Source of the DNA: JBDIAR01 sp039812545
GTDB taxonomy: Bacteria; Actinomycetota; Actinomycetes; Actinomycetales; Dermatophilaceae
Assembly: GCA_039812545.1 (NCBI GenBank)
Contig: JBDIAR010000108.1
Location: 1 to 11,842 of the forward strand
Direction of reading: 5' to 3'
Length of the DNA: 11,842 nt
A program made the position numbers and the translations under genes. This document shows positions 7,231 to 11,842 of the stretch, in pieces (within the stretch, counting starts at the first letter, position 1; every line of letters starts with the position of its first letter). The notes beneath the pieces were generated by a model, which was given only the letters and a program-made list of their open reading frames with translations, did not search any database and was not told where the DNA came from.

Positions 7231-8448
7231 GTGCCCGAAGCCCTGATGCCCGACGCCCTCATCGTCGAGGCCGACGGGGGATCCCGCGGCAACCCGGGGG
7301 TCGCCGGCTATGGCGCGCTCGTCCGCGACGCCGCGACCGGTCGGGTGCTCGCCGAGCGCGCCGCCCCGCTCGGCAAGCAGAGCAACAATGTCGCCGAGTA
7401 CACCGGCCTCGTCGAGGGCCTGCGCGCGGCATACGAGCTCGCACCGAGCGCCGCGATCACCGTGCGGATGGATTCCAAACTCGTCGTCGAGCAGATGTCG
7501 GGCCGGTGGAAGATCAAGCACGAGGACATGCGTCGCCTCGCGCTGGAAGCCCGAGAGGTATGCCGTCAAGTGGAGTCCGCGGGCGGTTCGGTCGTCTTCG
7601 AGTGGATCCCGCGGGAGGCGAACAAGGCCGCGGATGCGTTGTCCAACAAGGGAATGGACGGGCTGACCATCCACCGCGACCTTACCGATCCCCCTGCCGA
7701 TCCCCCTGTCTTTCAGCCTGCCGCCCCCACTGCCGATCCCACTGTGACCATCACCGAGCCATCGGACGCCCCCGCGCCGCCGCCCCCCGCGCTGACCGGC
7801 TCGACTCGCCTGATCCTGGTCCGCCACGGGGTCACCGACTTCACCACCGCGGGCCGCCTGGACGGGCGAGGTGGTGCCGACCCCGGACTCGACGCCACCG
7901 GCCGCGCCCAAGCCGAGACGACGGCGGACGCCGTGTCCGCCCTGCTCACCGACCCCGACGCCACCGCAGCCACCACAGCCTGCACGGGGGTCACCGTCAT
8001 CGCCTCCTCGCTGCGCCGGGCCCAGCAGACCGCGGCTCCCATCGCCGACCGCCTCGGCCTGCCCATCCAGATCGACTCCGACTGGGACGAACAGGGATTC
8101 GGTGACTGGGACGGTGCCGCTTTCGCCGATCTCGCGACCGAACACCCGGCCGAACTGACCGCCCTCCGGCGCGATCCGGCATACGCCCGGCCCGGGGGAG
8201 AGTCCCAACGGGACCTGACCGCCCGGGTCCACGCGGCATACCGGCGGGCCCTCACCCTTGGTGGCACGGTCGTCGTCGTCACCCACCGCAAACCGATCCT
8301 CGTCCTGCTCGCCGAGTTGCTCGGTATGCCGGACGACAAGATCTGGTCCTTCGCCATCGCGCCGGCCTCGCTGACCGGGATCGAGATCTGGCCGGACGGC
8401 AACCTGTCGGTCGCCTTCACCAACCGCACCGGCCATCTGCCGGACTGA
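7231..8448 (+). CDS. Bifunctional RNase HI / CobC-like histidine phosphatase (Rv2228c-like)
   Basis: A 405-residue fusion. The N-terminal domain (about 8-147) is RNase HI, which cleaves the RNA strand of RNA-DNA hybrids. The four acidic catalytic residues appear as D15 (EADGGSRGNPG), E56 (NNVAEY), D81 (MDSKLV) and D135 (NKAADAL). A Pro/Ala-rich linker spans about 148-191. The C-terminal domain (192-405) is a phosphoglycerate-mutase-like phosphatase: H199 in LVRHG, the SSLRRAQQTA motif, likely acid E287 (DEQGFGDWDG) and H352 (VTHRKP). Rv2228c has this architecture, and its phosphatase half is reported to act on alpha-ribazole phosphate in cobalamin synthesis; that activity here is inferred. 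The GTG at 7231 lies 3 nt after the previous stop; an ATG at 7246 gives an N-terminus closer to Rv2228c, and neither has a strong ribosome binding site. All catalytic residues are present. Confidence 0.92.
   Translation: MPEALMPDALIVEADGGSRGNPGVAGYGALVRDAATGRVLAERAAPLGKQSNNVAEYTGLVEGLRAAYELAPSAAITVRMDSKLVVEQMSGRWKIKHEDMRRLALEAREVCRQVESAGGSVVFEWIPREANKAADALSNKGMDGLTIHRDLTDPPADPPVFQPAAPTADPTVTITEPSDAPAPPPPALTGSTRLILVRHGVTDFTTAGRLDGRGGADPGLDATGRAQAETTADAVSALLTDPDATAATTACTGVTVIASSLRRAQQTAAPIADRLGLPIQIDSDWDEQGFGDWDGAAFADLATEHPAELTALRRDPAYARPGGESQRDLTARVHAAYRRALTLGGTVVVVTHRKPILVLLAELLGMPDDKIWSFAIAPASLTGIEIWPDGNLSVAFTNRTGHLPD
7685..7744 (+). repeat. 12-bp minisatellite in the interdomain linker
   Basis: ccgatccccctg occurs twice in direct tandem (7685-7696 and 7697-7708), and a one-mismatch copy, ccgatcccactg, follows at 7733-7744. 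It encodes repeated DPP(A/V/T)-type residues in the flexible linker between the RNase H and phosphatase domains. A 12-bp unit keeps the frame, so copy number can change linker length without harm. Confidence 0.7.
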
Positions 8449-8463
8449 CCAGGGAGGCTGGGG

Positions 8464-10107
8464 GTGCCGACGAAGCCGATTGAGCCGGTTCGGTCGTGGC
8501 GCATCCGACTCCACCGCGGCCTGTCCCGCCTGATCACGATCGTCTTCCTGGTCGGCCTGGTGCCCACGCTCGTGCGGATCCTGGTCGCGCCGCAATACGG
8601 CGTCACCGTCTTCCACCGTGCGGTGGCGCTGGGTTCGCTGGTGTTGTTCGGGCTGGGCTATCTGCTTCGCGGGCCGGTATGCCGTCTGGCCGGTGCCGTG
8701 GATGCCCACACGCGGCGGGCTCGGGCTTTGTTGGCGGCCGCAGCCGGACTGCTCCTCGTGGCCGGTATCGGCATCTCGCTCTGCCTGCAGTATCCGATGG
8801 GTTGGGACGTCCAGACCGTGTTCCGGGCGGCCACCGAGGCAGCGCAGGGGCGGCCCGTCCCCGATCCCGGCTATTTCCAGCTCTACCCCAACAACATCCC
8901 GATCTTCGCGCTGGAGGTGGCCGCGATCCGGGCCGGCACGGGGCTCGGCCTGGCGCCCATCACCTCGGTCATCGTCCTCAACGCGACGCTGATCTGGCTG
9001 GGCGTGGTCTTCACCTGGTCGGTCGCCCGGCGCCTTGCCGGCACGGTCGCCGCGCTGGCCGCGACCGGGATCGTCGCCCTGTTCACGACCTTCGGCTTCT
9101 GGGGGTTCATGCCGTACACCGACCCGATGGTCCTGCCCGTTCCCCTGCTCATCGTGCGTGCCGTGATGGCGCTGCGGGCCTCCCGGTCGCTGCGGCGGAT
9201 CGTGCTGTGGTCATTGGCGATCGGTGCGATGGGTGCCGTGGGGGCGCGGCTCAAACCACAGATTCTGATCGGCCTCGTCGCCGTGGTCGTGGTCGTGGTG
9301 GGCGCCGCCGCCCTGGTCAGGCGCGGGCGTCGGACGATGGTGACCGCCGTCCTCGTCATGGGCTGCGTGGGATTGGGGGCGGGCGTCGCGAACGTGGCGA
9401 CGACGCGGGCGATCGACCGAGCCGGCCTGCTCGCCCAGTCCGCGGGCGACACCAGTCGGGCTCTGCCGGCGATGTCCTGGGTCCTCATGGGACTGCAAGA
9501 GGTGTCGTGGATCCCCGAGAACACCTGGCCCGGCGGGTACCGAGAGCAGACCGTCGCGCAGGTCGTGGCCCTGCCGGACCCGCAGACGCGAGCGGACTGG
9601 TCCGGCGAACAGGTTCGGCTACGACTGCTCGAACTCGGGCCGGCGGCGCTCGTCGATTTCCTCGGCCGCAAGGCGGCCTGGATGCTGGGCGACGGCACCT
9701 TCTGGGCATGGGCGAAGGCGTCGCCGGTCGCCTTCGACCGCTCCGGCGCGGTGCCGCGAGCCGTGCAGTGGCTGATGGGTCCGGACGGCGGCGGTTACCC
9801 GTACCTGGCGAATGTCGCGCAGGCGCTCTGGCTGCTCGTCCTGCTGGCGGCGACTGCCGCCGCCCTTGGCTCGCTGCGACATCCGGACAAAGACACGGTG
9901 GCGGTCGTGCTCATGCGGACCTGGATTGTCGGCTGGCTGATCTTCCAGCTGTCGTGGGAGGCCCGGTCGCGGTTCGCCTACCACCTGATGCCGTTCTTCG
10001 TGATCCTGGCCGTGGTCGGCATACGGTCGCTGCTTGGTCGTCGCGGGCGCGGACAGAGCGTGTCGGACGCGCCCGTCATCGAAGACTCTCGTCGTACCGG
10101 ACCTTGA
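8464..10107 (+). CDS. Polytopic GT-C-like membrane glycosyltransferase
   Basis: A 547-residue integral membrane protein with about 11-12 hydrophobic helices: an N-terminal set (about 22-41, 52-69, 88-106), a central set to about 310, and a last set at about 455-475, 485-500 and 508-525. Between helix 3 and the next is a polar loop with GWDVQTVF, where D115 sits where GT-C enzymes carry their catalytic acid, followed by YFQLYPNN (YPNN at 141-144). FMPYTDP occurs near 218. A soluble loop lies at about 330-450. This fits a GT-C fold enzyme using a lipid-phosphate sugar donor outside the membrane to modify cell-envelope glycans or proteins; donor and acceptor are unknown. The GTG start has AGGGAGG six bases upstream (8451-8457). 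It follows the RNase H gene by 15 nt, likely in one transcript, though no functional link is evident. Confidence 0.72.
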   Translation: MPTKPIEPVRSWRIRLHRGLSRLITIVFLVGLVPTLVRILVAPQYGVTVFHRAVALGSLVLFGLGYLLRGPVCRLAGAVDAHTRRARALLAAAAGLLLVAGIGISLCLQYPMGWDVQTVFRAATEAAQGRPVPDPGYFQLYPNNIPIFALEVAAIRAGTGLGLAPITSVIVLNATLIWLGVVFTWSVARRLAGTVAALAATGIVALFTTFGFWGFMPYTDPMVLPVPLLIVRAVMALRASRSLRRIVLWSLAIGAMGAVGARLKPQILIGLVAVVVVVVGAAALVRRGRRTMVTAVLVMGCVGLGAGVANVATTRAIDRAGLLAQSAGDTSRALPAMSWVLMGLQEVSWIPENTWPGGYREQTVAQVVALPDPQTRADWSGEQVRLRLLELGPAALVDFLGRKAAWMLGDGTFWAWAKASPVAFDRSGAVPRAVQWLMGPDGGGYPYLANVAQALWLLVLLAATAAALGSLRHPDKDTVAVVLMRTWIVGWLIFQLSWEARSRFAYHLMPFFVILAVVGIRSLLGRRGRGQSVSDAPVIEDSRRTGP

Positions 10108-10128
10108 CACCTGGCCCCACGTACAGGG

Positions 10129-10590
10129 TCAGCTGGTCCGTGCACGTGACGACGGGCTCGCCGGGTGCGGCTTGATCGTGATATCCACGGCGAGGCGGTC
10201 GCGTCCACCTGCGCCGTCGTCGGGCTCTGAGTGGGTGGTGACGTCGAGGTCGTCGCCCACCGGCAGATTGCAGTTGAACCGGCTGAATCGAATGAATGGA
10301 CGCCTCAGTCCGTTCCCGTCCGGGACGGCATCTGCGGCTTGGTCGACACTGACGAAGTCGACGCGCGGGCGGTAGTGCAGCGTGATCCGATCCGTTTCGA
10401 CCGGCAGCTGCTGGTAGGGGTAGTTCCGCTGGTGGCGTACACCGAACGCCCCGGAGGCGAGGATGCCGCCGAGCACGCAGGCGATCAGCAGCGGGATCGC
10501 TCCCGCCACGAAGAGGAGTCGGGACCGCCGCCCGCTCTGAGCGGGAGCCGGTCGGCCGGCGTCGTCGGAGATCTCCAGCGGCTCAGCCAC
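10129..10590 (-). CDS. Single-pass membrane protein of unknown function in two-component operon
   Basis: A 153-residue protein with a short charged cytoplasmic N-terminus (1-24, RR near 21), one membrane helix at about 25-47 (LLFVAGAIPLLIACVLGG) and an outside domain of about 105 residues. The outside part is polar, with NYPYQQLPVETDRITLHYRP and a single Cys in SRFNCNLPVGDD, and looks mostly beta. I recognise no family. The GTG start overlaps the response-regulator stop by 8 nt and has a GGAGAGGG-like ribosome binding site inside that gene, so translation is coupled. Context suggests an accessory to the kinase, such as an extracellular sensor or a co-regulator, or a target of the system; this is inference. 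The gene converges on the glycosyltransferase gene with 21 nt between stops, and no clear terminator fits there. Confidence 0.65.
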   Translation of the reverse strand: MAEPLEISDDAGRPAPAQSGRRSRLLFVAGAIPLLIACVLGGILASGAFGVRHQRNYPYQQLPVETDRITLHYRPRVDFVSVDQAADAVPDGNGLRRPFIRFSRFNCNLPVGDDLDVTTHSEPDDGAGGRDRLAVDITIKPHPASPSSRARTS

Positions 10591-11236
10591 GGCCCTCTCC
10601 CAAATAGGTGAGCACGGCCAGGACGCGGCGGTGTTCGCCGCCGTCCGGGTGTAGACCGAGCTTGGCGAAGATGCTGGAGATGTGCTTCTCGACGGCGCCC
10701 TCGCCGACGACCAGGTCCGCGGCGATGCCGGCGTTCGACCGGCCCTGCGCCATCCCGGCCAGCACCTGGCGCTCGCGTTCGGTCAACGAGGCGAGGGGGT
10801 CCACGTGGCGGGAGCGGGCGAGCAACTGCCCGACCACCTCGGGATCGAGCGCGGTGCCCCCGGCCGCCACCCGTTCCAGCGAGGACCAGAGGTCGGCGAC
10901 GTCGGCGACCCGGTCCTTGAGCAGATAACCCACGCCGTGCGGGCGAGACGCGAGCAGCTCTGTGGCGTAACGCTCTTCGACGTACTGCGAGAGCACGAGA
11001 ATGCCCACCTGCGGCCAGGTCGACTTGACCACGAGCGCGGCGCGCAGCCCCTCGTCGGTGAAGGTGGGGGGCATCCGGACATCGACCACGCAGATATCTG
11101 GGAGCAACTGCGGGACGACCCGCAACAGGTCGTCGCCGTCGCCGACCGCGGCGACCACATCGGCCCCCTGCTCGGCGAGCAGGCGGACGATGCCCTCTCG
11201 CAGCAGGACCGAATCCTCGGCTACGACGACACGCAT
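10583..11236 (-). CDS. NarL/FixJ-family response regulator
   Basis: A 217-residue DNA-binding response regulator. The receiver domain (about 1-120) has the acidic pair E7 and D8, the phosphoacceptor D53 (VVDVRMPP), the switch Ser S84 (VLSQY) and K108 (YLLKD). The LuxR-type HTH is at about 148-210 (SLTERERQVLAGMAQG, then GEGAVEKHISSIFAKLGL). Phosphorylation by the adjacent DesK/NarX-type kinase should promote dimerisation and DNA binding; targets are unknown. The ATG start overlaps the kinase stop by 16 nt, with GGAGG four bases upstream, and the gene's stop overlaps the next start, so all three are coupled. Length and catalytic residues are normal. An HPDGGEH insertion after KLGL slightly changes the last HTH segment compared with typical members. 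Confidence 0.93.
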   Translation of the reverse strand: MRVVVAEDSVLLREGIVRLLAEQGADVVAAVGDGDDLLRVVPQLLPDICVVDVRMPPTFTDEGLRAALVVKSTWPQVGILVLSQYVEERYATELLASRPHGVGYLLKDRVADVADLWSSLERVAAGGTALDPEVVGQLLARSRHVDPLASLTERERQVLAGMAQGRSNAGIAADLVVGEGAVEKHISSIFAKLGLHPDGGEHRRVLAVLTYLGEGRG

Positions 11237-11842
11237 GGCACCTCCACGTCGATGACGGTCGGTCCGCCCGGAGGGCTGTCGACGGTGAGGGTTCCGTCGA
11301 CGCCGGCCAGCCGGTCACGAAGTCCCGGTATGCCGGTGCCGCGGGTCTCGTCCGCCCCGCCGATGCCGTCGTCGCGGACCCGGGCCACGATCCGGTCGCC
11401 GGTCCGCTCGATGCGGACGTCGATGCGGCCCGCATGGGAATGCTTGGCGGCATTGGTGAGCAGTTCGGAGACGGTGAAGTAGAGCACCGCCTCGATGGTC
11501 TGCGAGGGCCGCGGATCGACCGCCACGTCGATGACGGTGGGGATGGGGCAGCGCGCCGCGATCGCGGACAGCGCCGCATCCAGCCCGCGGTCGGTGAGTA
11601 CCGGCGGGTGCAGGCCTCGGGTCAGGGACCGCAACTCGGCGATGACGGCGCGGGTCTCCACCTTGGCCTCGGTGACCAGCGCGGCCAGGGTCGGATCGGC
11701 GTCCTTCGAGCGGATTTCGGCCCGACCCAACAGGATCGAGAGATTGACCAGGCGTTGCTGGGCGCCGTCGTGCAGGTCGCGTTCGATCCGGGTGCGTTCG
11801 CGTTCGGCGGCGTCGATGGCCCGAGTGCGGCTGCTGCGCAAC
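11221..11842 (-). CDS. Sensor histidine kinase, HisKA_3 type (5' end outside window)
   Basis: This is the C-terminal catalytic part, about 206 residues, of a NarL/DesK-class sensor kinase; the open frame runs off the right edge, so the sensor and membrane segments are not seen. The HisKA_3 motif ERTRIERDLHDGAQQRL carries the phosphoacceptor His (residue 24 of the visible part). The ATPase domain shows the N-box SELLTNAAKHSHAG, the G1 box DDGIGGA and the G2 box GTGIPGLRDRL, so it should be active. It ends with VEVPCVSS and overlaps the response-regulator start by 16 nt, the usual order for a cognate pair. The signal sensed cannot be judged from this fragment. A TTG at 11841 is only an apparent start at the window edge. 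Confidence 0.93.
   Translation of the reverse strand, partial: LRSSRTRAIDAAERERTRIERDLHDGAQQRLVNLSILLGRAEIRSKDADPTLAALVTEAKVETRAVIAELRSLTRGLHPPVLTDRGLDAALSAIAARCPIPTVIDVAVDPRPSQTIEAVLYFTVSELLTNAAKHSHAGRIDVRIERTGDRIVARVRDDGIGGADETRGTGIPGLRDRLAGVDGTLTVDSPPGGPTVIDVEVPCVSS

Noticed and set aside
6433..8709. A 758-codon open frame on the minus strand
   Set aside because: It lies opposite the zinc-ribbon and RNase H/phosphatase genes, both with intact catalytic or metal-binding motifs. Its product is low-complexity Gly/Asp/Arg-rich with no recognisable domain, as expected for an antisense shadow in high-GC DNA.
8496..10175. A 559-codon plus-strand open frame overlapping the glycosyltransferase
   Set aside because: The other frame gives clear membrane helices and has an AGGGAGG ribosome binding site; this one is Arg/Gly-rich and lacks both.

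Overview
The window is high-GC DNA with strong G/C bias at third codon positions, short intergenic gaps and frequent start/stop overlaps, as in Actinomycetota. The best taxonomic marker is the pair at 6487-8448: a coiled-coil C4 zinc-ribbon protein followed by an RNase H/phosphatase fusion. This matches Rv2229c-Rv2228c of Mycobacterium tuberculosis and is conserved across many actinobacteria. I cannot name a genus.

Left part (1-2430): a decayed accessory region. Positions 1-2194 hold the 3' part of a broken NACHT-type STAND NTPase gene. Its C-terminus is a solenoid of twelve units, each 35 residues (105 bp) long. The frame is interrupted at about 45, 1006 and 2042, and the unit arithmetic gives exact sizes for the last two lesions (26 and 2 nt lost). 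It abuts a scrap of IS3-family OrfA (about 2187-2357), which is itself broken by an extra copy of an 8-bp tandem repeat.

Middle part (2431-6238, minus strand): a module of a 905-residue MalT/LAL-type LuxR regulator, a 96-residue soluble protein of unknown function, and a six-helix DUF4386 membrane protein that overlaps it by ATGA. Both the regulator and the small gene begin at an ATG exactly six bases after a TANNNT -10-like hexamer, with near-identical flanking bases. This suggests two leaderless, perhaps co-regulated, transcripts.

Right-centre (6487-10107, plus strand): zinc-ribbon protein, bifunctional RNase HI/phosphatase, and a polytopic GT-C-like membrane glycosyltransferase, with gaps of 3 and 15 nt, so probably one transcript.

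Right end (10129-11842, minus strand): a sensor kinase (its 5' end is outside the window), a NarL-type response regulator, and a single-pass membrane protein of unknown function. Each overlaps the next, so this is a translationally coupled signalling operon. It converges on the glycosyltransferase gene with only 21 nt between them.

I saw no tRNA, rRNA, CRISPR array or complete mobile element. The most interesting items are the strict 35-residue solenoid on a (dead) NACHT protein, the twin leaderless starts, and the two uncharacterised small proteins tied to regulators. None of these proves a new system.
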